This document shows positions 55,578 to 64,000 of a stretch of 64,000 bases of DNA, one piece after another. The number at the start of each line of letters is the position of its first letter. Within the stretch, counting starts at the first letter, position 1. The position numbers and the translations under genes were made by a program. Source of the stretch: Algibacter mikhailovii (lineage in GTDB: Bacteria > Bacteroidota > Bacteroidia > Flavobacteriales > Flavobacteriaceae); assembly GCF_014651495.1 (NCBI RefSeq), contig NZ_BMWZ01000001.1, positions 498,575 through 562,574 of the forward strand, in the 5' to 3' direction. The notes beneath the pieces are model-generated. The model searched no databases and had not been told where the DNA came from. It worked only from the letters and a program-made list of their open reading frames with translations.

Positions 55578-56483
55578 TTAAAATTTAAAGGATTTTCCGT
55601 CTTCAGCTAATTCAACATTATCAAATAGCTCTTTAGCTTCATCTTTAAACTTACCGATATCATTGTATCGTGTAGAATAGTGCCCCAATAAAAGTGTACC
55701 AATATTTGCTTGTTTAGCTATACTTGCTGCTTCTTTAGCAGTAGCATGTTTTGTTTTTTTCGCTAAGTGACTGTGCTGTTCTAAAAACGTAGATTCATGG
55801 TATAACACATCTGTATTTTGTATTAATGGTATAATATCTTCTTTATACATGGTGTCACTGCAAAAGGCATAACTTTTTGACTTTGCTGCTGCTTTAGTTA
55901 CCAATTCATTGCTTATCAAAACGCCTTTTTCATTTACAACATCAAATCCTTGCGTTAATTTTCTGAAGTATGCTTGATTAATTTCCGCCTTTTCAGCAGC
56001 ATATACATCCAACTTCCTAAGACCTGTTTTTTCCTTAAACAAAAATCCATTGGTATACACACGATGATTTAATGGAATGGTATACACTTCCACTTTTTCA
56101 TCCTCAAATATCAATTCAGAATCGTTTGAAGTCAATTCATGAAAATACAGGTTATAATTTGTCCAAGAATCAGCAAGTTTCATTTGAAGAATTACAACCT
56201 CCTTTATCCCTTTTGGTCCATAAACGTGTAAATCAGCCTCTCTTGTTAGTAATCTAAAAGTTGAAATTAAACCAACTAAACCAAAGAAATGGTCTCCATG
56301 CAAATGAGATATAAAGATGTGCTTAATTCTATTAAACTTTATCTTATGTTTTCTCAACTGCACCTGAGTTCCTTCACCACAATCAATTAAGAACATATGA
56401 TTATTTATCTCTAATACTTGGGATGTGGTATTATTAAGAGTTCTTGGAGTCGCGCTATAACAGCCTAAAATAGTTAAGTTCAT
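55578..56483 (-). CDS. rnz: ribonuclease Z
   Basis: A 301-residue metallo-beta-lactamase-fold nuclease. The zinc motif is HLHGDHFFGLVGL (His60, His62, Asp64, His65). Other ligands and family marks are FLIDCGEGTQVQL, HRVYTNGFLF, SYAFCSDTMY, LYHESTFLEQH and LLLGHYSTRY. It cuts the 3' trailer from tRNA precursors. Last gene of the pyrR-pyrB-x-DUF3291-rnz unit, with gaps of only 1-10 bp. Confidence 0.96.
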   Translation of the reverse strand: MNLTILGCYSATPRTLNNTTSQVLEINNHMFLIDCGEGTQVQLRKHKIKFNRIKHIFISHLHGDHFFGLVGLISTFRLLTREADLHVYGPKGIKEVVILQMKLADSWTNYNLYFHELTSNDSELIFEDEKVEVYTIPLNHRVYTNGFLFKEKTGLRKLDVYAAEKAEINQAYFRKLTQGFDVVNEKGVLISNELVTKAAAKSKSYAFCSDTMYKEDIIPLIQNTDVLYHESTFLEQHSHLAKKTKHATAKEAASIAKQANIGTLLLGHYSTRYNDIGKFKDEAKELFDNVELAEDGKSFKF

Positions 56484-56486
56484 AGT

Positions 56487-56957
56487 TTATATGGACTGTT
56501 TATAGTTTATACTATCTTCAGGTGTAAATTTACTTCGAAAAGAAAATGCATAAGGGGTGTCACCGTTAATATTCATATAATCTAAGCGTTGTTTAGCATC
56601 CTTAAATGTTGGTTGGTAGCCTTGTTTAACATACCAAAAAGCCATATGGACCATTTTCAATTTAGAAAACCATTCCTTTTTACGTTTAAATACATCTATA
56701 TGCCCTGATTTATAGGTATACTCATAAAGTGCTTCTAAATTCTCCCAAACGGATATATTTATCACTAATGAATCATCTTGAAAAATAATGCTACCTTCTT
56801 CTTTTTCTTCATCTTGCATACGCCATTTAAACCCTTCACTAGAATCTGCAATAGCATTAATACGCTCAACATTATTTAAAAAATCTTGCATAATAGGATC
56901 GTCAAGTGGCGCTAATCTCCTGGCAATATTAACTTGAGCAAGATGTAGGTCACTCAT
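56487..56957 (-). CDS. DUF3291 protein
   Basis: A 156-residue protein that fits DUF3291: LHLAQVNIARRLAPLDDP at the start, INAIADSSEGFKWRMQDEE, and NISVWENLEALYEYTYKSGH. The fold is thought to be a dimeric ferredoxin-like barrel related to monooxygenases. No function is known. It is tightly packed between rnz (3-bp gap) and the small gene downstream of pyrB. Confidence 0.88.
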   Translation of the reverse strand: MSDLHLAQVNIARRLAPLDDPIMQDFLNNVERINAIADSSEGFKWRMQDEEKEEGSIIFQDDSLVINISVWENLEALYEYTYKSGHIDVFKRKKEWFSKLKMVHMAFWYVKQGYQPTFKDAKQRLDYMNINGDTPYAFSFRSKFTPEDSINYKQSI

Positions 56958-56958
56958 A

Positions 56959-57291
56959 CTAAAAGCCTAAATCACGTTCCATATCTTCCATTTCAACAAT
57001 ATCAAACCCTTCTTGAAGTGTCGGCGCCACAATGATTTCATCTGGAACAACAGCTAAATCAATTTTATTTGAAACAATAACGAAAGAATGCTTGGCATTT
57101 CTATGGTTTTTTGACAATTGCAAAAACTCTACAATATCCTCTCTTCCAAAATTATCTATAGCATTAAGCGCAACAATAATATTATTGTTTTTAAATTTTG
57201 GGTATAAAGCTTGAATTTTTTTTACTAATTCTATCACTGTAACTGTTTCCTGAGTGATAATAGATGTATTCCCTTTTTGGTCTAAGATCAT
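56959..57291 (-). CDS. small conserved protein, possibly STAS-like
   Basis: A 110-residue cytoplasmic protein between pyrB and DUF3291 (gaps 4 and 1 bp). The pattern NIIVALNAIDNFGREDIVEF, SFVIVSNKID and APTLQEGFDIVEMEDMERD suits a STAS-like alpha-beta fold, with the acidic C-terminal end typical of such proteins in Bacteroidetes. I do not know its function. It is conserved in this operon position. Confidence 0.7.
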   Translation of the reverse strand: MILDQKGNTSIITQETVTVIELVKKIQALYPKFKNNNIIVALNAIDNFGREDIVEFLQLSKNHRNAKHSFVIVSNKIDLAVVPDEIIVAPTLQEGFDIVEMEDMERDLGF

Positions 57292-57295
57292 AAGA

Positions 57296-58225
57296 TTATT
57301 GTTTTATTTTAGAAGCAAGCAAATATATCACAGCCATTCTTACGGCCACCCCATTTTGGACTTGATCAAGAATGATAGACTGTTTTGAATCGGCTACGTC
57401 GCTAGTAATTTCTACACCTCTATTTATAGGTCCTGGATGCATAATGGTAATCTCTTTATCCAAAGAATCTAATAATTCTCTATTAACGCCATACTGTTGT
57501 GTGTATTCTCTAGTAGATGGAAAATAACTTATATCCATACGTTCATTCTGCACACGAAGCATGTTTGCTACATCACACCAATTCAATGCCTTAACTAAGT
57601 TTGTCTCAACCTTTACTCCAATCTTATCTACATACTTTGGGATTAATGTTTTTGGTCCACAAAGCATCACCTCTGCGCCCTGCAGTTGAAGTGCAAAAAT
57701 ATTAGAGAGAGCCACTCTACTATGTAAAATATCGCCTACAATCAACACTTTTTTTCCGCCAACTCCTCCTAACTTTTCTCTTATTGAATACGAATCTAAT
57801 AAGGCCTGCGTAGGATGTTCATGCGCCCCGTCGCCGGCATTTACGATACTTGCATTTACGTGCTTAGATAAAAAAACTCCAGCCCCTGGATTAGGATGAC
57901 GCATCACAACCATATCTACTTTCATAGATAAAATATTGTTTACTGTATCAATTAAAGTTTCTCCTTTTTTAACAGAAGATTGTGCCGAAGAAAAGTTAAT
58001 AACATCTGCTGACAAACGCTTTTCTGCAAGTTCAAAAGACAACTTAGTTCTTGTTGAATTTTCAAAAAACAAGTTAGCTATGGTAATATCTCTAAGCGAA
58101 GGTACTTTTTTAATGGGTCTATTAATCACTTCTTTAAAGTGATCAGCTGTTTCAAAAATAAGTTGGATATCTTTTTTATTAAGATACTTAATTCCTAATA
58201 AGTGATTTACACTTAATTCGCTCAT
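57296..58225 (-). CDS. pyrB: aspartate carbamoyltransferase catalytic subunit
   Basis: A 309-residue enzyme of pyrimidine synthesis. The carbamoyl-phosphate site is FFENSTRTKLSFELAEKRL (Ser57-Thr58-Arg59-Thr60), then VMRHPNPGAGVFLSKH, GDGAHEHPTQALLDSYSI, and VLIVGDILHSRVALSN. The end has IMHPGPINRGVEI. It joins carbamoyl phosphate and aspartate. It lies 9 bp after pyrR. No regulatory pyrI gene is nearby, typical for this phylum. Confidence 0.97.
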   Translation of the reverse strand: MSELSVNHLLGIKYLNKKDIQLIFETADHFKEVINRPIKKVPSLRDITIANLFFENSTRTKLSFELAEKRLSADVINFSSAQSSVKKGETLIDTVNNILSMKVDMVVMRHPNPGAGVFLSKHVNASIVNAGDGAHEHPTQALLDSYSIREKLGGVGGKKVLIVGDILHSRVALSNIFALQLQGAEVMLCGPKTLIPKYVDKIGVKVETNLVKALNWCDVANMLRVQNERMDISYFPSTREYTQQYGVNRELLDSLDKEITIMHPGPINRGVEITSDVADSKQSIILDQVQNGVAVRMAVIYLLASKIKQ

Positions 58226-58234
58226 TATAATAGT

Positions 58235-58774
58235 TTATTTTTCAATTAAGTAAACCGAATCCTCACTATCATGTTCCTTCCAGTTCACTTTAACTTTTTC
58301 ATTATTTATTACATCTACTTGACGTCCTCTATAATCAGGCTGAATGGGCAAATGTCTACTAAAACGCCTATCAATTAAAGTTAATAGCTCAATTTCATTA
58401 GGCCTTCCAAAGGATTGTATAGCTGTTAATGCGGCTCGAATACTTCGCCCGGTATACAAAACATCATCAATGAAAACAATATTCTTATCTTCAACAATAA
58501 AATTGATTTTAGTGGTATTAGCTTCAAGAGGCTTCTCACTTCTTCTAAAATCATCTCTAAAGAAAGTAATATCTAAATGTCCTAATTCTATATTTTTTAC
58601 CTTATAATCTTCTCTAAGTATTTGGGCTAATCTATCAGCTAAGAAAACGCCTCTTGGCTGTAAACCAATTAATACCGTGGAAGAAAAATCGTTGTGCTTT
58701 TCAATTAGTTGACAAGCCAATCGATGAAGAATGATGTTTACCTCTTTTGCGTTAAGTAAAACTTTTTGACTCAT
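58235..58774 (-). CDS. pyrR: PyrR: uracil phosphoribosyltransferase / pyr regulator
   Basis: A 179-residue type I PRTase. The PRPP loop is IVFIDDVLYTGRSIRAALTAI shortened to VFIDDVLYTGRSIRA, plus IGLQPRGVFLADRL and LLTLIDRRFSRHLPIQ. In Firmicutes PyrR attenuates pyr transcription by binding the leader RNA. No such leader or anti-terminator is visible before this operon, so here it may act mainly as a UPRTase. First gene of the pyrR-pyrB-rnz unit. Confidence 0.95.
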   Translation of the reverse strand: MSQKVLLNAKEVNIILHRLACQLIEKHNDFSSTVLIGLQPRGVFLADRLAQILREDYKVKNIELGHLDITFFRDDFRRSEKPLEANTTKINFIVEDKNIVFIDDVLYTGRSIRAALTAIQSFGRPNEIELLTLIDRRFSRHLPIQPDYRGRQVDVINNEKVKVNWKEHDSEDSVYLIEK

Positions 58775-58978
58775 ATACTATCCAAACATGTTTGGAGAAC
58801 AAAGGTAATGCAAAATATTAGAAGTAAAAACCAATAAATATATTCTTTATTTGAATGCAATGGTGACCAAAGCCATAACTTATACCAAAACCTCATATTG
58901 AAATTTCTATTGGGTTTCAATAACTTTTATTAATCCTCTTGTAATACAAAATACCAATACTACTTAGGGAATAGGAAT

Positions 58979-59009
58979 AAAAAAGCCTCCAATAAATTGA
59001 AGGCTTTTT
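58979..59009 (-). terminator. terminator of rpsA
   Basis: AAAAAAGCCT (58979-58988) pairs with AGGCTTTTT (59001-59009) around a 12-base loop. Read on the minus strand it ends in a U run, about 25 bp after the rpsA stop. Confidence 0.8.
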
Positions 59010-59032
59010 AGTTTTATAAATGTTTTAGAAAA

Positions 59033-60865
59033 TTATTTTTTTCCATCCATTTTATCTTTAAGAGCTTGTAAAGCATCATTAGCATCACCTAAAGTAGGTT
59101 TAGCTTCGGCAGCTTGAGAAGCTTGCTTCTTAACTGCTGCTTTTACATTCTTAATTTCTTCTTCTTTGAAGATAGCTGTATGAGAAGCTACAACACGTTT
59201 AAATTCTTTATTGAATTCAATAATTTTAAACTCTGCTGATTCACCTTTCTTAAGTTTGCTTCCGTCTTCTTTCTCTAAGTGACGAGAAGGTACAAATGCA
59301 ACAATATCCTCATTAAACTCAACAGTAGCACCTTTATCTACTATTTCAGAAATAGCTGCAGTATGGGTTGTTCCTAAAGCAAAGTCAGTTTCATACTTAT
59401 CCCAAGGATTAACAGTAGTTTGTTTATGACCTAAACTCAATTTACGCCCTTCAACATCCAATTCTAACACTACTACATCTAACTTATCACCTACAGCACA
59501 AAACTCAGATGGATGTTTGATTTTCTTAGTCCAAGATAAATCTGAAATATAAATTAAACCATCAATACCTTCTTCTAGCTCAACAAAAACACCAAAGTTT
59601 GTGAAGTTACGCACAATACCTGAATGCTTAGAACCTACTGGGTATTTACTTGTAATATCTGTCCATGGATCTGGCGTTAATTGCTTAATTCCTAGAGACA
59701 TTTTACGATCTTCTCTATCTAAAGTTAAAATTACAGCATCAACTTCATCTCCAACAGAAACAAAATCTTGAGCAGAACGTAAATGCGTAGACCAAGACAT
59801 TTCAGAAACGTGAATTAATCCTTCAACACCATCAGCTACTTCAATAAAAGCACCGTAATCAGCAATTACTACAACTTTTCCTTTTACTTTATCTCCTACT
59901 TTTACTTCTTCAGCAAGTGCTTCCCAAGGATGCTTAGATAATTGTTTAAGACCTAACTGAATTCTAGATTTGTTTTCATCGAAATCAAGAATTACAACAT
60001 TTAATTTTTGATCTAATTCAACAATCTCATTTGGATGATTGATTCTAGACCAAGATAAATCAGTAATATGCACTAATCCGTCGACACCGCCAAGATCGAT
60101 AAATACACCGTAAGAAGTAATATTCTTAACAATACCTTCTAACACTTGACCTTTTTCTAATTGACCAATAATTTCTTTCTTTTGTTCTTCAATATCAGCT
60201 TCAATAAGTGCTTTGTGAGAAACTACTACGTTTTTAAATTCGTGGTTGATTTTAACAACTTTGAATTCCATAGTTTTGTTTACGTACTGATCGTAATCTC
60301 TAATTGGTTTTACATCAATTTGAGAACCTGGTAAGAACGCTTCAATTCCGAAGACATCTACAATCATACCACCTTTAGTTCTGCATTTAACAAAACCATT
60401 CACGATTTCTCCTGTTTCATGTGCTTTATTAACACGATCCCACGCTTTAATAACACGTGCTTTTCTGTGCGACAACACTAATTGACCTGTAGCATCTTCA
60501 CGTACGTCAATTAAAACTTCTACTTTATCACCAACTGCTAAGTTAGGATTGTAACGAAATTCGTTTAATGAAATAACACCTTCAGATTTAGCGTTGATGT
60601 CAATAATTGCATCACGATCTGTCATATGAACAACAGTACCTTCAACAACTTCATCATCTAAAGTGTCAACGAAATTTTCTGCCACTAATTTTTCAAATTC
60701 CTTCAATTGTAAATCATCAACTTCATCAATTCCTTCTTGATAATTGTGCCAGTTGAATTCTTTTAAGAATTTTTCAGGGTTTGCTTTTGCTTCAGATACT
60801 ACTGGAGCTTCTACTGCTGGAGCATCAGTTGCTTCAACCTCAGCTTGTTTTGCGTTTTCCGCCAT
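59033..60865 (-). CDS. rpsA: 30S ribosomal protein S1
   Basis: A 610-residue protein with six S1 (OB-fold) domains. Domains 3-6 each carry a motif such as YGVFIDLGGVDGLVHITDLS, YGAFIEVADGVEGLIHVSEM, FGVFVELEEGIDGLIYISDL and the final weaker one near DKGATVEFNEDIVAF. An acidic, Ala/Glu-rich N-terminal leader (about 40 residues) is typical of Bacteroidetes S1. It binds mRNA on the small subunit. In this phylum, where Shine-Dalgarno use is weak, S1 matters for mRNA selection. Ends in a basic tail. Confidence 0.97.
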   Translation of the reverse strand: MAENAKQAEVEATDAPAVEAPVVSEAKANPEKFLKEFNWHNYQEGIDEVDDLQLKEFEKLVAENFVDTLDDEVVEGTVVHMTDRDAIIDINAKSEGVISLNEFRYNPNLAVGDKVEVLIDVREDATGQLVLSHRKARVIKAWDRVNKAHETGEIVNGFVKCRTKGGMIVDVFGIEAFLPGSQIDVKPIRDYDQYVNKTMEFKVVKINHEFKNVVVSHKALIEADIEEQKKEIIGQLEKGQVLEGIVKNITSYGVFIDLGGVDGLVHITDLSWSRINHPNEIVELDQKLNVVILDFDENKSRIQLGLKQLSKHPWEALAEEVKVGDKVKGKVVVIADYGAFIEVADGVEGLIHVSEMSWSTHLRSAQDFVSVGDEVDAVILTLDREDRKMSLGIKQLTPDPWTDITSKYPVGSKHSGIVRNFTNFGVFVELEEGIDGLIYISDLSWTKKIKHPSEFCAVGDKLDVVVLELDVEGRKLSLGHKQTTVNPWDKYETDFALGTTHTAAISEIVDKGATVEFNEDIVAFVPSRHLEKEDGSKLKKGESAEFKIIEFNKEFKRVVASHTAIFKEEEIKNVKAAVKKQASQAAEAKPTLGDANDALQALKDKMDGKK

Positions 60866-61205
60866 TTAATATTAAATTATAATGCTGACAATTTACCTTT
60901 GGTTTAAATGTCTTAACATTATGTTTTGTATTCTATATGCCTCAGGAGATTTAAGCGATTAACACATAGAAGAGTTATCTTGTTTTATATTTCACTTCCT
61001 TTATCTGCCTGACGATTCGCTAAAAGGAGTGCAAAAATACATATTATCTACTTAATTACCTAAAAATGAGAAAATAAAATAATTATAACCCTATAGCATA
61101 CTTACCCCACTTGAATTAACAGTATAATTATATGAATATGTTCATTCAAATAAGAAAATTCATTATATTGTTAGTATTAAATTTTATAAAAACAAACACA
61201 TTAAT
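60866..61205. other. intergenic region between divergent rpsA and LysM gene
   Basis: 340 bases with the promoters of both genes. No coding frame was seen. The stretch is AT-rich and no convincing consensus box or operator stood out on either strand. Confidence 0.4.
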
Positions 61206-61586
61206 ATGACTACAAAAGCAAAATATCAAGCTGTATTAGAATTAGGTGAAGCATTAAACATTCAAAATGGTAATGTTACAGAGGAAAATGGTGTTCTTAA
61301 AGTAATAGGAACTGCTAAAAACCCCTATGAAAAAAATATACTATGGGATAAAATCAAGGAAATTGGCGGGGAAAACCCATCTGATATTATGGCCAATATT
61401 TCAGTTGCAGACGACAGTGTTTATGCCAGACATATTGTTAAAAGTGGTGAAACATTAGGTGGAATAGCAAAAAAATATTTTGGCAACCCTGCAAAGTATC
61501 AGGATATTTTTAAGGCGAATTCTGATATTTTAAAGAACCCGGATTTGATTCACCCAGATCAAGAATTAATTATTCCAAATTTATAG
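61206..61586 (+). CDS. BON-like/LysM protein, Kbp (YgaU)-like
   Basis: A 126-residue cytoplasmic or periplasmic protein without a signal peptide. The first part (about 1-75) is a BON-like region with VTEENGVLKVIGTAKNPYEK. The second is a LysM domain, HIVKSGETLGGIAKKYFGN through PDLIHPDQELIIPN. This pairing is that of E. coli Kbp/YgaU, a small potassium-binding protein. Similar length supports the match, but the K+ role is not shown here. Confidence 0.85.
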   Translation: MTTKAKYQAVLELGEALNIQNGNVTEENGVLKVIGTAKNPYEKNILWDKIKEIGGENPSDIMANISVADDSVYARHIVKSGETLGGIAKKYFGNPAKYQDIFKANSDILKNPDLIHPDQELIIPNL

Positions 61587-61725
61587 AATTTTAAAGGTTA
61601 GAGGTTGTCCAAATTATATTGCCATAATATTTAAATCTTTAAACAAAAGTGTACGTTTACAAAAAATTAATTTAAATTTGTAAATAATACCCCATAAATT
61701 TACACACTCTTAAATTTCTTTTATT
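61587..61725. other. promoter stretch before the T9SS fragment
   Basis: 140 bases. TAAATTTG at 61673-61680 matches the TAnnTTTG promoter box and lies 45 bp before the ATG at 61726, suggesting that the broken fragment downstream was once transcribed from here, and the intact gene may be now. Confidence 0.4.
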
Positions 61726-61829
61726 ATGAAAAAATCACTTTGCTACTAGTTATGTTATTTACAATGGAGTCTATATCTATAGCCCAAGAAATAAAACTTA
61801 TTGATTTTGAGAATACTAGCAGACAATAG
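61726..61829 (+). pseudogene. frameshifted N-terminal fragment, paralogue of the T9SS cargo gene next door
   Basis: Starting at the ATG at 61726 the frame breaks at once, but with one more A in the first A run it reads MKKITLLLVMLF, then AQEIKLIDFEN and stops at TAG 61827. This mirrors the start of the intact protein at 61931 (MKKITLLIMFLA, AQEITLIDFG). The intact gene has seven A after ATG, this one six, so a one-base contraction broke it. Only about 34 codons remain; the rest is lost. Confidence 0.75.
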
Positions 61830-61930
61830 AAAACACAGGGCTTAACCAGTATTGAACTAGGTCTGTTGTACTATAGAATCAATTTGTTTTTTGCTGCTTT
61901 AATAATTTAATTAACAAAAACTTTAATACT

Positions 61931-62872
61931 ATGAAAAAAATTACACTTTTAATAATGTTCTTAGCAACATTTAATTCTTTATGCTCTGCACAAGAAATAA
62001 CTCTGATTGATTTTGGACTACTCGGACAAATTTCTGGAGGAAACTGGAATAATGTAACTGATAGTGCTACTTTAAATACCAGTACGTTTTTAATAAATAG
62101 CGAAGGCGAAAGTACCGGTGAAATCATTATACTGACAGACCCCTTTGACGATGAGATAAATGGTTTCGGAACTACAACCCCAGATGCTGCATTACCATTT
62201 GGAGCCAAAGCCACCAGGGATAGTTTCTTTGGAGAAAGTAGGGAGTTTACAAATAACACGCCTAGTCTTGAACCAACAGGAGGTTTTACCTTTACAGGTT
62301 TAGATGTAAATGAGCTTTATTCGTTTAAAATTTTTGCATCTAGAATGAATGAGCTGGGCGACAATAGAGAAACATTATACACCATAACAGGAGACGGCGG
62401 TGCTCAAACTGCTTTGTTAGACGCTTCTAATAACGAAACTAATGTAGCTGCTATTTTTAATGTTAAACCTTCTGATATTGGTGAAATAACTTTTCAAGCG
62501 GAGAAAGGACCTAACAACGACTCTACTCAAGACGGCATTGATTATAATTTTTACTATTTAGGATCTATAGAAATGACAAAAACGGAAACTAGTTTGTCAT
62601 CAGACAGTTTTAGTACTTCAGGTTTAATAAACATATATCCTAATCCTTCTGCTGAAATGGTAAATGTAAGTTTTAGCCTTAAGGAAAGTGCAAGGGTAAA
62701 AATGGACATTTACGATGTAAATGGTAAATTTGTAAAAACAATATTAAATGAAGAAAAGGCTGCCGGTAGTTACATTCAAAAGTGGAATAGCACTTCTATG
62801 GCTGCTGGATTGTACATTCTAGAAATAAGTGCAGATAATAAAAAATACCGCTCAAAATTAATTCTTAAATAA
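61931..62872 (+). CDS. T9SS type A cargo protein
   Basis: A 313-residue secreted protein. The signal peptide MKKITLLIMFLATFNSLCSA is followed by QEITLIDFG. The mature N-terminal about 210 residues form a beta-rich domain with FTGLDVNELYSFKIFASRM, like the LIDFG-type domains of Bacteroidetes carbohydrate-binding or SGNH proteins. The C-terminal 80 residues are a type A sorting domain: INIYPNPSAEMVNVSF, KMDIYDVNGKFVKTI, GLYILEISADNKKYRSKLIL. It is exported by T9SS and anchored at or released from the surface. Ligand unknown. Confidence 0.9.
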   Translation: MKKITLLIMFLATFNSLCSAQEITLIDFGLLGQISGGNWNNVTDSATLNTSTFLINSEGESTGEIIILTDPFDDEINGFGTTTPDAALPFGAKATRDSFFGESREFTNNTPSLEPTGGFTFTGLDVNELYSFKIFASRMNELGDNRETLYTITGDGGAQTALLDASNNETNVAAIFNVKPSDIGEITFQAEKGPNNDSTQDGIDYNFYYLGSIEMTKTETSLSSDSFSTSGLINIYPNPSAEMVNVSFSLKESARVKMDIYDVNGKFVKTILNEEKAAGSYIQKWNSTSMAAGLYILEISADNKKYRSKLILK

Positions 62873-62952
62873 TTAATAAAGCAGGTGAACTTCTGTTTTT
62901 ATTAATTTGACTTTTCCAAATATAAATACAGATTGAAACCGTCATAAATATT

Positions 62953-62989
62953 AAACCTCCAAGAATCAAGATTCTTGGAGGTTTTTTTT
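62953..62989 (+). terminator. terminator of the T9SS cargo gene
   Basis: A long perfect stem (62953-62967 with 62970-62984) followed by eight or more T, 80 bp after the stop codon. It is the strongest hairpin in the window. Confidence 0.92.
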
Positions 62990-63073
62990 ACGTTTATACT
63001 AGTCATCTGGCACGACTGAAATTGAAAAGACTTCTTTTTATTCGCTTTTAAGCAGCCTAAAGAGCTCTAAACT

Positions 63074-63769
63074 TTAATTAGAACTTTTAATTGCCTTTTT
63101 TGCCAATTCCAGAACTTTATCAAACTGCTGCTCTATCGATAAGAGCGAATTATCAATTTCAATAGCATCAATAGCTTTTATTAAAGGTGAATCTTTTCTA
63201 GTTGTATCCAGATAATCACGATCTGTGACATTTTTTAAAACTGCCTCATATTTTACCTCATCACCTCTAGTGATAAGTTCCTTATACCGACGCTCTGCTC
63301 TAGTTTCAGCAGAAGCTACCATAAAAAGTTTCAACTCCGCATTCGGAAAAACGATAGTTCCTATATCTCTCCCATCCATAACAACCCCCTTATCTTCGCC
63401 CATTTTCTGCTGCTGTTCTACCAATTTTTTGCGTACTTCAGAAACCGTAGCTATTTGACTTACAAAACTAGAAACTTCAAGCGTTCTAATTTTCTTTTCA
63501 ACATTAATACCATTTAAATACACCTCTGCGTATCCCAAATCTCCATTAAATTTAAAACTCAGCTCGATTTTTGGTAGCTGCAATATAAGGGCCTCCTGAT
63601 TAAAATGATCAGCACTTATAAATCCATTCTGTAAGGCATATAAAGCGACAGATCGATACATAGCACCAGTATCAACATAGACATAAACTAAATGTTTTGC
63701 CAGTTGTTTCGCAATTGTGCTTTTTCCTGTAGATGAAAAGCCGTCAATGGCTATAGTAATTTTGTTCAT
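63074..63769 (-). CDS. cmk: (d)CMP kinase
   Basis: A 231-residue nucleoside monophosphate kinase. The P-loop is GFSSTGKST at 10-18, a version common in flavobacteria. Other marks are VYVDTGAMYRSVALYAL, VMDGRDIGTIVFPNAEL, ETRAERRYKEL, and RDYLDTTRKDSPLIKA. It phosphorylates CMP and dCMP with ATP. The neighbourhood of cmk and rpsA is conserved in many bacteria, though here secreted-protein genes lie between them. Confidence 0.96.
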   Translation of the reverse strand: MNKITIAIDGFSSTGKSTIAKQLAKHLVYVYVDTGAMYRSVALYALQNGFISADHFNQEALILQLPKIELSFKFNGDLGYAEVYLNGINVEKKIRTLEVSSFVSQIATVSEVRKKLVEQQQKMGEDKGVVMDGRDIGTIVFPNAELKLFMVASAETRAERRYKELITRGDEVKYEAVLKNVTDRDYLDTTRKDSPLIKAIDAIEIDNSLLSIEQQFDKVLELAKKAIKSSN

Positions 63770-64000
63770 GATTCTAAAATAGCAATTTCGTTTTTATTAA
63801 AGTATACTGGTTACAAATTTATGTGCTTTATATGTTCAAATTGGTAAAAAGGAGTAACTAAATGCAGAAAATAAAATTATGATTTAGTTAATGTTTTAGT
63901 TTCAGACATATGTAATAAAAAAAAACATATGTGTCATACGGATTACTTTGAAATAACTTTTTTTTTGTTGAAAACAATAATTATGTACAAATTAGAACAA
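63770..64000. other. region upstream of cmk, window end
   Basis: No gene recognised. Two copies of the palindrome ACATATGT (63906-63913 and 63925-63932) flank an A-rich stretch and may be a regulator site or chance. Confidence 0.3.

Noticed and set aside
58775-59032. Search for a PyrR-binding leader or anti-terminator before pyrR.
   Set aside because: No competing hairpins were visible upstream of pyrR; the only hairpin belongs to rpsA.
63906-63932. Two ACATATGT palindromes around an A run.
   Set aside because: Very AT-rich words occur easily by chance here, and the gene they would control is outside the window. Mentioned only in the end-region entry.
1-64000. Scan for CRISPR arrays, tRNA genes, rRNA genes, prophage genes and intact insertion sequences.
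   Set aside because: None could be recognised by eye. A tRNAscan or CRISPR finder run would be decisive and could overturn this for small or atypical elements.

Overview
The window is AT-rich DNA from a marine-type member of the Bacteroidetes, most likely family Flavobacteriaceae. The evidence is internal: type IX secretion (T9SS) cargo with type A and type B C-terminal sorting domains, a PorP/SprF-OmpA-adhesin operon, a six-domain ribosomal protein S1, promoter elements of the Bacteroidetes TAnnTTTG type, and gene neighbourhoods usual in flavobacteria (gcvT-SDR-PCD-yebC, pyrR-pyrB-rnz, ppk1-ppx-sixA). I cannot name the genus from sequence alone.

Positions 1-17,900 are a surface-polysaccharide locus. 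It holds an O-antigen polymerase/ligase cut by the window edge, three GT4 glycosyltransferases, a small phosphoglycosyl transferase that starts glycan assembly on undecaprenyl phosphate, four ATP-grasp ligases (a TupA-like tandem pair, one ATPgrasp_ST type, one PylC/CPSase-like), two GNAT/FemAB-like acyl- or aminoacyl-transferases and an SGNH hydrolase. So many amide/peptide-bond ligases suggest a glycan decorated with amino acids or acyl-amino groups. The locus is decaying. About 68% of it is intact coding sequence, against about 90% for the rest of the window. It contains two clear pseudogenes (a PLP-dependent ACC deaminase/D-cysteine desulfhydrase homologue and a FemAB-like gene whose intact paralogue lies 2.5 kb downstream) and several 350-770 bp stretches with no recognisable gene.

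Positions 18,100-33,600 are housekeeping and envelope genes: gcvT, an RmlD-like SDR, a pterin dehydratase, yebC, a methyltransferase-like protein, a Gfo/Idh oxidoreductase, a ThuA lipoprotein, a NYN nuclease-like protein and a large secreted zinc metalloprotease. A seven-gene minus-strand cluster then combines kdsB with kdnB (Kdo 8-oxidase), a CAT-like acyltransferase, a HAD phosphatase and a PlsC-like acyltransferase. This points to 8-amino-Kdo in the lipopolysaccharide.

Positions 33,700-45,000 carry DUF3822-rsmD, the RNase P RNA on the minus strand, dnaX with a 13-A run that could generate a short gamma-type product, miaE, and a polyphosphate cluster (ppk1, ppx, sixA-like). Positions 45,250-53,100 are a T9SS adhesin operon: a small secreted protein, a 1466-residue repeat adhesin with a CHU_C type B sorting domain, a PorP/SprF protein and an OmpA/TPR/PD40 protein. 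The last 10 kb hold a CAP-domain lipoprotein, pdxH, a pyrR-pyrB-rnz operon, rpsA, a LysM protein, a T9SS type A cargo protein next to a frameshifted fragment of a paralogue, and cmk.

No tRNA, rRNA, CRISPR array, intact insertion sequence or prophage was recognised. The observation I rate highest is the A13 tract in dnaX: slipping by one base there places a UAG codon immediately after the tract.
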